64,000 nt of DNA from Didymella arachidicola (Eukaryota; Ascomycota; Dothideomycetes; Pleosporales; Didymellaceae), in contig CM049986.1 of assembly GCA_016630955.3 (NCBI GenBank), positions 620,001 to 684,000 of the forward strand, written 5' to 3'. Within the stretch, counting starts at the first letter, position 1. Every line of letters starts with the position of its first letter. This document shows positions 33,987 to 45,061 of the stretch, one piece after another. The translations under genes were made by a program, and so were the position numbers. The notes under the pieces were generated by a model that saw only the letters and a program-made list of their open reading frames with translations, was not told the origin of the DNA and made no database searches.

Positions 33987-35877
33987 TCACTTAAGCAGGC
34001 TGGGCAATCGCGCCCGCGTGTACTCCAAAACCTCGTGCACATCCCCCACAAACTCAACATAGCAGTCCGGTCGCACAAGCACGGCATATTCCTCCCCCTT
34101 CTTGACCCAAGAACACCCAAACGCCTCAGGATGGACCTCCTCCCCGCCATCCTCGCTCCGCTTTGTCACACCAACCTCCCTAGCCTTCAACCCCGTCAGC
34201 CTCAAAAGCGTAACGAAGGCAGAACTCTGCGCTTCCACCGCCCTGCCCGCTGCCCCGACCACGACCAGGAGATAGCGTCCATAGACGATCTTCTGATACA
34301 AACGCACCGCCTCGCCCGCCGGACCACTAAGCCACAGATCCGGTGCTCTATGCCCCGCCTTCCACACCCCGCGCTCCGACTCGCGCACGAGCGGAGACGC
34401 GAGCTCCGCGTACTGCACGCCCATTCCCGTGATGAAGCCTGCGTTTTTCTCAATCAGCTCCACGTAGCCCTTTGCGTCGGCGAGCGTGCTGCGGACGAGC
34501 TTGGCGGCGACGTCGATGACGCCTTGGGCTGTTTTGCGGCGCTCGGTGTCGTAGCTGGAGAGGATGGATTCGGAGCTCGAGGCGGGGAGGGAGGGGTGGC
34601 GGAGCAGGAAGTAGAGGCGCCAGATTAGGTTGAATGCGTCGGAGAGGCCGGTGTTCATGCCTTGGCCGCCGTTGACCGAGTGGACGTGTGCTGCGTCGCC
34701 GGCGAGGATGAAGGGTCCGAGGGGCGTGGGGTGTAGGAGAGTTGACGCTACGCGTTCTTTTACTGGTGGTTTGTTACTATGTGTTTATCCGAGACTGGTT
34801 CAGGTCACGTACTTTCAAACTTGCTGAACCATTCAACATGCGTGAACTCGACATGGTAGGGCGCCATGTGTCTGCGTACAGATTCTTCTGTCTTTTCCTG
34901 TGTGATCTCGCCGTCGAGGAGGACGTAGAAGCGCTGCATACCACGCTCGCTGTGTACTGTCAGCTTACCCACACACAAATCGACAACGTCGTAGCTTACC
35001 GCGGAATCCACGCCATTCTTGATTCGCCATCGACCTGGAGTGTCACAATCTCCCTCGTGACGGGGAACGTAGTGTCGATCCAGCAGTCAAGCACGGCCCA
35101 TACCATGTTCGGCTTTGTGCCCTCCCAGCCGATGTTCAATTGGTTCCTCACGAAGCTGCGAGCTCCATCAGCAGCAAGACAGAACTTTGCCTCCACTATG
35201 CGCTTCGCCGTTTGCACTGTTACGCTCATCGGGGAGGTTGTATGTGAGAAAGACAGTGCCGGCTCATCGTAGTAGATTGGCGCGTCGATATGTGATGCGA
35301 AGTGGCGCTCGATTAAGGGTTGCCCAATCATGAGAAGATTGTTGTAGAAAGTATGCGGAATCCCATTCCACCATTTGCTTTGTCGGCTTGTAAACTCTCC
35401 GTCCGCGTAGGTTGTGCTTGCTTTTGAATCAGCTTAGTGAGTGTTTTACCTAGTTTCCCATGCGCTGGCTTACTGTTGCACTTGACGCCCTGGTTCAATA
35501 GCTCGCCTAGGAGACTGGCATCTTTTCCGCGACTCTGCTCAGCGTTGCTGGCTACCTCCAGGTACTGCTGTGTGCGAGCAGTGATTGCGTCCGCACCGCC
35601 AACTTTGAGGGGTCCTTGTTTCGCGTCGAGGATACAGACACTCAAACCGAGCTGCCGTGCGAGGAGTGCTGACAGTAGACCTGTCGGCCCAGCTATCATA
35701 TGTTAGTAGCATATCATGGCATGTAGTTGTTCTCCTTCAAGTGCGCGCGCTTTCGAATAAGTCAAGGTACTGCTCACCTCCGATGATCACTAGATCGACC
35801 TTCTCGGTCAACTTCGTAGATTCTGAACGAGACTGATCGGTAGCAATACCGTTGCTGAAATCTTCCGGGATAGCCAT
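33987..35877 (-). CDS. FAD-dependent aromatic monooxygenase (phenol hydroxylase-like)
   Basis: Five exons (35877-35778, 35692-35474, 35420-35000, 34949-34813, 34756-33987) give 548 aa. The FAD-binding Rossmann motif VIIGAGPTGLL is split by the first intron. The NAD(P)H/FAD DG motif is CLAADGARSFVRNQL, and the second FAD motif is LAGDAAHVHSVNGGQGMNTG. The C-terminal 200 residues form the thioredoxin-like domain of the phenol 2-monooxygenase group. These enzymes hydroxylate aromatic rings using NADPH and oxygen. In fungi they serve either catabolism or secondary-metabolite tailoring. It lies 0.9 kb from an MFS gene on the same strand and about 3 kb from the isocyanide synthase, so a tailoring role is possible but unproven. 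Confidence 0.9.
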
Positions 35878-36774
35878 AGTCTGCTTTCGATATGCTGATT
35901 TGCTCTATACAGCTATCTGAGCGTGTCTTGATCAAAGCTATGCTCACGGACAGAATGCAGAGGTCTTTAGATACCTTATCACGCTAGGTGGTCACCTCAA
36001 CAATCATACAGGTGTAAACTCAGGCTGATCATAAGTCCCACGATGTGAAAAGCATGCGATGTCACACCGGAATTTTTCCGCAATTGACCATGACCCTGCC
36101 CGTGGCACCCACGAGGAAGAAAGTCTGCGGCCATTGTTGATCATCGGAAGTGAAACACCGAATCGAGGCTCGAGCTCAGCTGTTTGTTCGCAGGACGCCG
36201 ACAATCGGGTGCCCGCTGTCATTGGTAACCTGGGAAAAGCAGATCGCCTCGGTACGCAAATGTAGTGTTAGGCCATAAGAGGTAGGTGGACCGCAGGCTC
36301 TCGGCTGACCAGTGACCACACTGGTTTGCCGGCGATGTGTCGATATCTGGAGGTCCGTGTGGATGTGTATATTCTTAGCATCGATTTCATTTTTGCAGGG
36401 AAGTAGCACGTTCGACGTTGGTAGATTAAGGTATCGGCGGTAGTTGCTCGATTAGTACCAAAGGATGGAGAAAACCGGTTCGGACCGGATTGTGGCGTCT
36501 GTGGCGATAGTTGCATTCGTGGAGACTCTGGAGAGTCAGTGACTGTTGCAGGGTAAATTGCAGGCTTTTGCCTGCTTCTTGATCGAGTTGGGGTTCATGA
36601 AGGTCGTTTCAGGAGAGGAGCTGGTTCGGAACAGGAAGATGACGCGCTTGCCTCGGACAAGCGAGGACGTCAACAACACCACGATGGCGACTGCCGCTGG
36701 ATCTTCATCACTAGGAACGCGCCACTATCGTCAGCCAAGGCAATATTCATGCCAATCGATCTTATTTTGGTGTG
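35878..36774. other. intergenic, monooxygenase promoter side
   Basis: This 0.9-kb stretch separates two minus-strand genes and should contain the monooxygenase promoter and the MFS 3' end. A few frames of 60-106 codons occur on both strands but have no recognisable motif and no splice partner. Confidence 0.45.
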
Positions 36775-38084
36775 TTACTTTTCTTCCGCGGCTCGCGCCG
36801 AGTCTTTATTGCGACGAACATCCAATGTCCAGCAAACGGCCAGGAGACAACCGCCGACACAAGTGAACACTGCGCAGTAGCTTGCAAGGCCTTTCCAACC
36901 TGATCCACCGTGCCCCTGAATGGCGCCGGCAACAGGATTGCCGATCAGGCTTGCGAATGCGTTACCTGCGAACACAATTCCAATTCTGCCTCCAAGTGTG
37001 CCCATGTCTTGAGCCCGGGTCAAGGTCGCTGCACTGGCTGGAATGAGGCTGATGACACTTCCGCTGACGAAGCCATATGCGATGACCCAGATAATCAGAC
37101 CTGCGAATGACCGCTCTATGTACGTCCAGCCTGCTGCTAGTGCACCGCAAGCAATTGCTGCCAGAGCTTGCACGAGTACAGGCCCAGCAATGAATCTATC
37201 CGCGAAGAAGTTGGGAACTACTCGGCCAACCAGTCCACCAGCGTTCATGATGCTGATCAGGTAGTATGCGCTCATACCATGCAGCGAAAATGAGGTGTCT
37301 CGGACCCACGCGCTGATGTAGAAGTATGGGATGTAGATCCCGGCAAACGAGAAGAAAACGCCGGCGACGAACAGCGCGTATGCAGGATCTTTCAGGCAAC
37401 TGAACTGATATAGAGTGCGCTTTGCTGGACTCCGCGTCAGATCAGCGCGCTGGCGAACGACCAGACTTGCGATGCCCGTGGTTCCCAGCACGACGAGTGC
37501 TGTAGCTCGTATGGCCCAGCTGAATCCTACACTGGTAATAAGACGACGAGTAAGGATGGGATACACGATCCCACCGAGCGAGGCACCAGTATTGGCGAGG
37601 CCGACAGCCAATGCCCGGTTCCGTTCGAAGTAGGTTGGGACGAGCGCTGTAGAAGGTACCAGCAGCAGGCTCATACCGATGCCAGAGAGAACGCCTTGTG
37701 AGAGTACTACTTGGTAGTATACAGGACGATGAGGTCGCACAAATTCTCCGCTGAATGACGTAAAGAGTAAGCCGAGTGTGACAATCCCTCCGCCAATGAA
37801 GGCCATGCGCTGTGCGTGGCCTCTATCAACGAAGGAACCAGTCGCAGAACCACATGCCAGCAAGAGGAAGGTTTGCATGGATCCAATCCAAGATATTGAT
37901 GAAGGTGTCGATAGTGCTGGGTGGAGCGAGCTGTAATACTCCTGAAAGACACCAAAAGCATTGATCAATCCCCTACTCATGAGGTCAGCTGAGTCTCAAA
38001 CAGCAATCGAGAGACTGACCATGAGTTGAACATAAGTCCAAAGCCTGCGATGACTTGAGTCCAGGCTGTGATCTTCGGAGCCAT
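36775..38084 (-). CDS. MFS transporter, monocarboxylate-transporter-like
   Basis: Two exons (38084-38020 and 37972-36775) give 420 aa. The first exon MAPKITAWTQVIAGFGLMFNS joins W/GLINAFGVFQEYYSS, the opening signature of fungal MCT-type MFS proteins. About 12 hydrophobic segments follow. Useful motifs are SWIGSMQTFLLLACG (helix 2), PTYFERNRALAVGLANTGASLGG (helices 4-5) and GRVVPNFFADRF (the loop 8/9 motif). The N-terminal cytosolic tail is unusually short: an in-frame TGA upstream blocks extension. Substrates of this group range from carboxylates to secondary metabolites. The gene is divergent from the isocyanide synthase over an 831-base region, so export or precursor uptake for that pathway is a reasonable inference. 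Confidence 0.9.
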
Positions 38085-38915
38085 GATGGGCAAGCTTGTG
38101 GGAGGAACGGAGAGGTGCCGTTCTCTTTCGAAGTCCAGTAGGAGCAAGGAGTAATTGCACTCCGTTCAGCAAGTGTCGGTTGGTGAGGTTGTGGAGGCAG
38201 TCAATACGTAGCTCGTCCACCAGAAGCTTCGGTGCAGGTGCCCACACGTCTTCAAACGGCTCAAAACCCGGCCTCATGAAACTGAAAATTCCACAAGCGA
38301 CCCATGCCTGAATCAGAATCTCCTTAAGGCCTACAGGTCAATCGGCAGATGTGTTTGCATAGGTAAGCGAGCGGAATGAGGCCGAGGTCAAGTCTTGCCT
38401 ACTTGGGCCTGTGGGCCGTTCACGCCAACGGCTTCACCCGAACCCACGAGGGAATTCGGAATATATGAGGCATGTGCATCGATCATGTAACGGTAGTGGG
38501 TATACATCGGGAAGGTTACTTTGCAGCCCAAGCTGAAGTCTAGGCAAAACGCTCGGGCGTTCCCGTGTTCGGGCTAGCTTAAGCCTTGTCAACTCAAGTA
38601 CTCTGGTCCCGATGTGAACAATGTTGAATCCTTCATTGTGGCAACTGAATGATTCAGGAATCCTTCCGAATGGACCATAGGTAAAGTCTGTCGCCCGGTG
38701 GTTACTCCCGATTGAGGTCAGCCAGAGATGGTGGCACTTGGAATCGAGCTTCGGAAAAAGATGTGTTTGTTCGCAGATAATAAATCCAAGGCACACTCCT
38801 CGAAGCTAGCCTAGTCATTCAAAGAACGACAGATTCCCGTCGGGCCATTCACTGGAAGCATCGCAGTTCCCCTAGTCTCCATCATTTTCAACTGTATCCG
38901 TTCGTTGTCAACAAA
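38085..38915. promoter_or_regulatory. divergent region MFS / isocyanide synthase
   Basis: This 831-base stretch between the two divergent starts should contain both promoters and is the natural place for shared regulation. The synthase leader near 38880-38915 is CA/TC-rich. I cannot assign individual factor sites. Confidence 0.5.
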
Positions 38916-40869
38916 ATGCCATTGCTTTTTGGCGCAAATGCTTCTCCAATAACAGACGATAGCACACCAAAACCTCTGCGATCAGATGCTATGGAAACTG
39001 CACAACGCGTTCTCGAGGTCATCCTGCGGTACAAATCTGCTCTCCCAAAGGATGCTCAAGACCGCAGTGATGAGGGGGCATTGAAGTTTCTTGGCCTGAT
39101 CTACCGGGCAGTAAAGAACCACGAGCGTGTCCGTATGATACTACCTGCGTTTCCCTTCAAAAGTCCGAATAGCGATGTCAAAGTCTTGGGTACGCTGCCG
39201 GACAAGGCTGAGGATGTGGCTCTTGCGCATCTCAACGGTCTTTGCGCAGCAATCGAAGACGTCTACTCCCCTGGCGCTTCCCTAACGATTGTATCCGACG
39301 GTCTTGTCTACAACGGTATGTGGACTCAGTATACATGATGCTCCGTTGCTAATTCTGTCAGACCTGCTGGGCGTACCTGATCACACCGTCTGGACCTATG
39401 GTCAAAGCCTGCGGAAACTCGCCAAGGTGAAGGGCTACAACCACATCGAGTTTGCTCGGCTCAAGGATCTACTTGAAGCCCCGCATCTACGTGAAGAGAA
39501 CGATGATATGGCGTACGCCGCCACTGCACCATCGGTTCGACTAGCGCTGATGCACCGCTATGGCTCGTTCAACTGGGATGCGATGACCAACGAATCGTAT
39601 GTCAACAACGACGAGAACAAACGCTTGACATATTGCGGTTACCTGAAGTTTTTGTCATTGGATTTGGCAAATTCTTATCCGGTCGGGCCTGGGCGGACGA
39701 AGAGCGCCTTCAAAAGAGGCGTCGAGGTTATCGCAAAGAGTATGCTGAAACGCGGCGAGGCATTCGCTAGGGCAGTTCGGGAGAACTACCCTGACCACGT
39801 ACGACTTTCCATCCATCCCAGCACTGGCGAAGATAAGATCTCGATCAACGTACTACCAGTCCAGAAAATCATCACGCCGTGGCACAGCACCGTCGCAATA
39901 TTGCTGGATGGAACCGTGCTCGCGGGTCAACGCCAGACTTTTGAAAATGATGCGAATCTGGAGCTTGTGTACGAAGATGGCAGGCCGAGCTACTTCCGTG
40001 AAAAGTCGCAGTTATTCCAGTGGGATGTTCCATCGCCAGTGACTTTCGAGCCCATATATCCATGTGGATTACTAATCCGACCTTCTGAAGGAGCTCGGTC
40101 ACTGGGCATTCAAGACATTGACTCGCAAAAGGTACGGGGATTGGCCGAGCTCAATTCCCCTATCATCTTGAGAGGCTTCGCACACACCAAGAACCGAGAT
40201 GCGTATGTCGCAAAGTCTTACGAAATGGGTGTGCCTACTCCATGGAAATTCGGCCTCGTGCTCGAAGTCAAGGATCGTGGAGCCGAGGGTCAGGGCTTGA
40301 ACAACGTGTTGGCGAACGAGTGGATGCCATTCCACTTCGACGGCATGTTCAAGACACAGAAGCAGACTCGAGACGATGGCTCCGAGTACCTGGTGCCGAA
40401 CCCGCCGCGCTTTCAATTCTTCGCTGCAGTCACGCCCTCACCTGAAGGGACCGGCTTCACATTATTCTCGAGCTCCAAGCGCATACTCGATCATCTGCCA
40501 AAGGACAAATCATTACCACATCTCGAGTCGTTGACGTGGTCGGTGAAGACGCCATCTTTCGACCAGTCTGTCATTGGCAACATGCCGCTCATCATCACAC
40601 ATCCATCGACTGGAAAACCATGTCTCAGATACCACGAGCGGTGGCCGCAGGAGAAGACAAGGTTCGATCCAACGGAGGTGGCGATCGAGAATGGCGATGA
40701 TAGCGTGTGTGACGTTCTCGAATCGTTGTTGCATGATCGGAGAATATGCTACTGGCACGCGTGGCAAGAGGGAGATCTGCTTATCAGTGATAACATCGAG
40801 ATGTTGCACACAAGAAGCTCCTTTCAGGCTGGCATCGATCGAGAGCTATGGCGCATCCATTTCGACTAG
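38916..40869 (+). CDS. isocyanide synthase-TauD dioxygenase fusion
   Basis: Two exons (38916-39315, 39362-40869) give 635 aa. Residues about 25-330 match the DIT1/PvcA isocyanide synthase family: LPAFPFKSPNSDVKVLGTLPD, the split VSDGLVYN/DLLG, ENYPDHVRLSIHPSTG and TPWHSTVAILLDGT. Residues about 345-630 are a TauD-type Fe(II)/2-oxoglutarate dioxygenase with the metal triad His458 and Asp460 in MPFHFDGMFK and His616 in MLHTRSSF. PvcA-type enzymes turn the amine of an amino acid (often Tyr or Trp) into an isonitrile. The dioxygenase usually makes the vinyl isocyanide by oxidative decarboxylation. This single-chain layout is that of xanthocillin-type fungal synthases. The amino-acid substrate cannot be read from sequence. 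Both catalytic regions look intact. Confidence 0.92.
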
Positions 40870-41227
40870 GGCTTGGGGCTGCTCGCCCAGGGCCTTATGT
40901 AAGTGTGTTCGGAAATGCTTCGCGATGGGTTACTTGGTGTTCAGGTGTTGGGTTTTAATCAGAGCTACGGCAATGTCGAGGACGATGGCAAATGGGTCGG
41001 ATGTACCTACTGCGCAGCTTATCGATCTTGCTTTTACTCCACAATTGTGCTAGCATTATAATATCATGCTCTGTATCAACAACGAAAATCTTGAACTCAA
41101 AAGTCTAATTGCGTTTGCTTCGTCCCTTTGCGTGGCACTGGACTTGAGCGCTGTGATCATCCTTAGTCTTCTCAATCACTACCCATTTACAAAACCTATT
41201 CGCTGAACTGCCACTGATTGAAGTCCT
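40870..41227. other. intergenic, 3' side of isocyanide synthase
   Basis: This 358-base stretch lies between the synthase stop and the C-terminal end of the decayed GH43 gene on the other strand. No feature is seen beyond the expected 3' untranslated sequence. Confidence 0.45.
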
Positions 41228-42790
41228 CTACATAGTCCAGCTGCCAGTCGCACCTACAGTACAAGTCCCAACCAAGGTACCGCTCATACTACCAAGGCAA
41301 ACTTCGATCTTTCCACCCGTTCCAGCCGAAGCGGCGCGTGTGTTGACAGTCTTTGCACTGGTACCGAACGCTAACCCTTCGACCTTGGTAAGGTCATTGT
41401 TATTGATGGACGAAACCGCCATACCGCCTTCGCTGCATACCTCCGTCTTGAGTCAACTGGAGATGCAATGAACACCGCTTCCCAGCGCGTATAAGGGTTC
41501 AGCGCATCGAGCATCGGAGCTCCAGCGTTGGTCATACTGAGGATGGGGATTGACCTATCTGAATTGTAGGTGAACTTCTCTACAGCTACAGTACTAGGTC
41601 AAAAGTTAGTTCACAGTACCTAGAAGTGCGCCGTGATATTGATAGGAGTAAAATTAACCAGAGAAGGTGATCACAGCAAGATAATTCTTGCAGCTTGCAC
41701 CTGCAGTGGCCATGACAAGGCCACAATATGTCCGTGATACTCGGTCCTGTGAAATAGCGAAGATCTTCCGAACAGCAGTTCGCCGCGTAGACGAGAAATC
41801 ACAGATTATTACACTTATAAATCCAGGGGCTCTCCTCGTACGAAGTCGATCGTGAGTTGGTGTCACTCCGGCGGTCGCAAAAGCCTGCAGTGGTGAGCTG
41901 CACTTGGACAGGGCTACCACTGATGCTGATCATATCCGTATTGAGTTTCACAAACCACAGATTCGGACTGCCCCAAAACAGGTAAGCCTGGCCGTTGTCG
42001 TCGATGTATACTATCTGATCAATCTCATTATTCGCGACCAGAGGCCCTCTAATAGCATCACGGTATCGACCAAGGATATTATCGCCAACTGCCACGCCAA
42101 TCGCCATGGCACCGCTCTTCTGCTGAATGGGTACATACTAATAAAATTGCCCGTCGCAAGGAATAACCCGACCATTCCAAGCGCATGAGCTGGCTCAGCT
42201 GAAAATATCAGACTCATCACAACCCCACGGTCGTGCCAGTTGGCTACGCAGCCTACGCTGGCAAATGGGGTCTCCACATCGGGTGACTAAAGCTACTATA
42301 TCTCCATTAATACTCTATGAATTCTAGAGATAGGACGCTTATTTTATAGCTTCTAATAAGCACTATAATTTTGCTATAGAAAATATTCCCTATTCTAAGC
42401 GTAGAAAGAACTATATAGGGTTAGAGCTTAATGTGGAGACCTAAGGCTTAGCAAACTGAGTTACTGAATAACTTTGCAATGTTCAGAAATTGAAGAAGCT
42501 TTCTATAATAACAAAATAGCTCTAATTAAGGGCTATAAGTTATGTCTCCTATCTCTAAGATTAACAGAGTATTAACGGAGATATAGTAGTTTAAGTTACC
42601 CGATGTGGAATCTTATTTGCCAGCGTACAGTTGGCCATATCGGATCAGTCGACGAGGACGTCCGACAGTCGCGCATATCGGATTCTGCCGAGCCATCCTC
42701 GTCGTGGCCGGTGAAGAGGTAGACGTTGTTGTTGGACACGAATAAAAGGAAGCCGAATTAAGCTACAGCTCGTCTGTCGCGATACAGTGG
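41228..42790 (-). pseudogene. decayed GH43 glycosidase with CBM6, split by a MITE
   Basis: Read on the minus strand, pieces of one glycoside hydrolase family 43 gene follow in order but in different frames. First comes NNNVYLFTGHDEDGS (about 42745-42700), then the MITE. Next come WHDRGVVMSL (near 42230), AIGVAVGDNILGRYRDAI and DDNGQAYLFWGSPNLWFVKL (42105-41930). An in-frame TGA breaks FLVYAANCCSEDLRYFTG, a frameshift precedes YCGLVMATAGAS, and a CBM6-like piece ends it (VEGLAFGTSAKTVNTRAASAG, IEVCLGSMSGTLVGTCTVG). Intact relatives are secreted arabinofuranosidases or xylosidases acting on plant cell-wall xylan. At least two frameshifts, several stops and the insertion make this copy non-functional. 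It has no recognisable signal-peptide exon left. Confidence 0.85.
42257..42625. mobile_element. Tc1/mariner-type MITE (369 bp)
   Basis: The element begins CGCTGGCAAAT and ends with its reverse complement, flanked by TA on both sides (42255-42256 and 42626-42627), the target duplication of Tc1/mariner elements. The terminal inverted repeats extend about 60 bases with a few mismatches and include CCACATCGGGT on both ends (42275 onwards and up to 42608). The interior is AT-rich and has no transposase frame, so it is non-autonomous. Removing it together with one TA brings the two halves of the GH43 gene next to each other. Confidence 0.9.
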
Positions 42791-43094
42791 GCCGGCTTCA
42801 AGGCCGACATTGGTTACGCAAAGAATCTTTGCCTCTCGAATGCCTTTTTGGGGCCCCGCTTGGCTTCTAATTGTTCGCTCCAACCATCTATAGCCATCGT
42901 GGGCTGCAATTTCGGACTGCCCTCAGTGAGCTCAGGTGTCTGTTTCATTCTCTCTTATACCACGCAGCTGGCGCAAAATGAAGCTGAGTTAACCATTATC
43001 TAAGGGAGGGCTATTCATAATAGGACATGGGCCTAGTTTCTGTTCATGCAGCAATTATATATGATATACCCTCCTCTACCTCCATCAAATCATC
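42791..43094. other. intergenic, before tRNA-Gly
   Basis: This 304-base stretch may contain further unrecognisable 5' sequence of the GH43 relic. Nothing else can be identified. Confidence 0.4.
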
Positions 43095-43189
43095 GCATCG
43101 GTGGTTTAGTGGTAAAATTAGCCGTTGCCATCCTTCACAGTGAGAGGACCAGCTTCGGCTAGCCCCGGGTTCGATTCCCGGCCGATGCA
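43095..43189 (+). tRNA. tRNA-Gly (GCC) with a 24-base intron
   Basis: The acceptor stem pairs GCATCGG (43095-43101) with CCGATGC (43182-43188), followed by discriminator A. The D-arm contains the A box TGGTTTAGTGG, and the T-arm contains the B box GGTTCGATTCC. The anticodon stem pairs AGCCG with CGGCT, and the loop reads TTGCCA/T with anticodon GCC. The intron at 43131-43154 lies one base after the anticodon, the canonical position. Mature length is 71 bases plus CCA. Confidence 0.95.
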
Positions 43190-45061
43190 TTTTGCTGCCG
43201 TGAGGGCCTGGAGATGGTGGTGGTGGTGTTGGCCCGCGGTGAAATTTTTGCTTGGTGAATGTGGACCACGTGGGGCACACCCGCTCTAGAATTTCTCATT
43301 GGGACCAGCATTGACTTCATGTAGATACGACCTTTGTTTTTCGCCCTTGCTGCATAGTGACAGTTTACAAATATGGACATTGATGGGTTCCAAAAATGAA
43401 GCTGACCGCCAGATCATTGGCTGTAGACTAACGTTCCTGCAGATTGATAGTTAGGCAGATGACTGCTAGCTACTATCGGTCGCTTTACCTCATTGTGACG
43501 TTACAGCATTAAAAATAGTCGAAGGGCGGTGGTTGTTGTCTTTGCAACCGTAACGTCATCCGAACGCAGTAGAAAGAACCAACGCATCGATTCGACCCAT
43601 TGGCTTCAGGTAGTGAGCGCGTTCACATGGCTGGCTTTACTTTCTTTCTATATTATCATCCTATGCAGGAAAAGGGAGGACCAGCTGTGTATGGGTAGAT
43701 CAATCCCCCTGAGCAATACGATCTGCTTCTTGAACTTCATGATTTTGATGAGCAGTTAACTATCGACTTGTGTTTCGCTTCGTGTGCTCTTCCAAGGAAC
43801 GACTGATCAGCAGCAATGTATTCGTCAAGGTTAAGCCCGTCGGTCGCAAGAAGCATCTCGAAAGTTTCTGTGTTGCCCCTCGCCGTTGCTTCCCACCGTA
43901 AATTTCGTCCTTATTGGGTCTTGACGTGCAAACGAGCGTGTATAACGTTAAGGAAGATTCTGATCAGTATTGCAATTTTGTACTCTGCAGCCAGGTTCAG
44001 CGGATCACAAACATTTTCAATCTTCCTCCAAGAATCGGGATCGAATCACGTCAGCGAGAGGAATCACCTAATGACTGCAAAGTCTACATCTCTTGCGGAA
44101 AGCATGAGCGCGAAGTATCCCTGATTCTTTGCCAACTCAAATAGCACGCCTTCTCTGGTGATGAGCATTCCCACGACAACGCGCTGCGATCAATATTGCA
44201 GAATACCCTGATTCGTCCCAAGCATCGATATCAATATAACGACCCGCAAGACGCAGCTTCATTGTTGATATGTGGACTCGACGAGCTGCTAACCCCCGAG
44301 GTAGGCATCCGCTTCTGCCTCTTGTATTGAGATCGACCTTGGAACTGGCGAGGAGTATCTTCGCTGTATCAATTCGACCATCGTCCCGTGCTCAACCCAG
44401 AGGCGAGTGATGGTGTAATCTGACACATCGATATTGGCCGCACGAGCAGCGAGAGGCCTCTCTATCATGGATACTTTCTCTTTGTTGGTAGCGGTCCATA
44501 GCAACGACTGCCCATATTCCTCTGTTACATTAAGATCGTCTAAGCTCATGTCAGTTTCTTGCTGGAATATTTTCAATCCCTGTATCGTACGGCAGTTGCC
44601 AATATCAGCGTCGGGCCTCCATCTTTGAAGGTCCCCTCGAGAAGTCGGAATTCTACAGTGGCAGCCAGGACTCTGAACGCTTCGAACAAGTCTGAACTAA
44701 GTGTAGTTATAATGAAGGGGCTCATTTTGTTCTACATAGAAGGACTTGACCTAACAAGACAGACATGAGCACGTCAGCCATCCGTATGTTATTTGTGCGA
44801 CCGCGACCAGGCTCTCTAGTCAGGAAAGTGCACAAAAGAGGCAGCCTGTTCATCCATCCTAGCGCAAGATATGTCAAGACACGAGATGGGTTTTCTAACT
44901 TTTCTTCTATTCTCTGTACATGTGAGATCACGATTACAAATTAAATTTACCTAGATTCCAACCACCGCTGATTACCAGCCCCATTCCCTCCTCCAATCCC
45001 ATAATCACCTGTACATAAGAAATCTACTCTCTTCACAGACCAAGTCTGCTAGGATCTCGCT
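43190..45061. other. gene-poor region
   Basis: No intact gene is visible in 1.87 kb. On the minus strand a 95-codon frame at 44576-44289 (VTEEYGQSLLWTATNKEKV) and an upstream piece near 44690-44600 (GGPTLILATAVRYRD) faintly resemble ankyrin-type repeats separated by a stop. This may be a decayed gene, but the evidence is weak. The rest shows nothing recognisable. Confidence 0.35.

Noticed and set aside
42257..42625. The AT-rich interior of the MITE as a coding region
   Set aside because: It has stops in all frames and no transposase motif.
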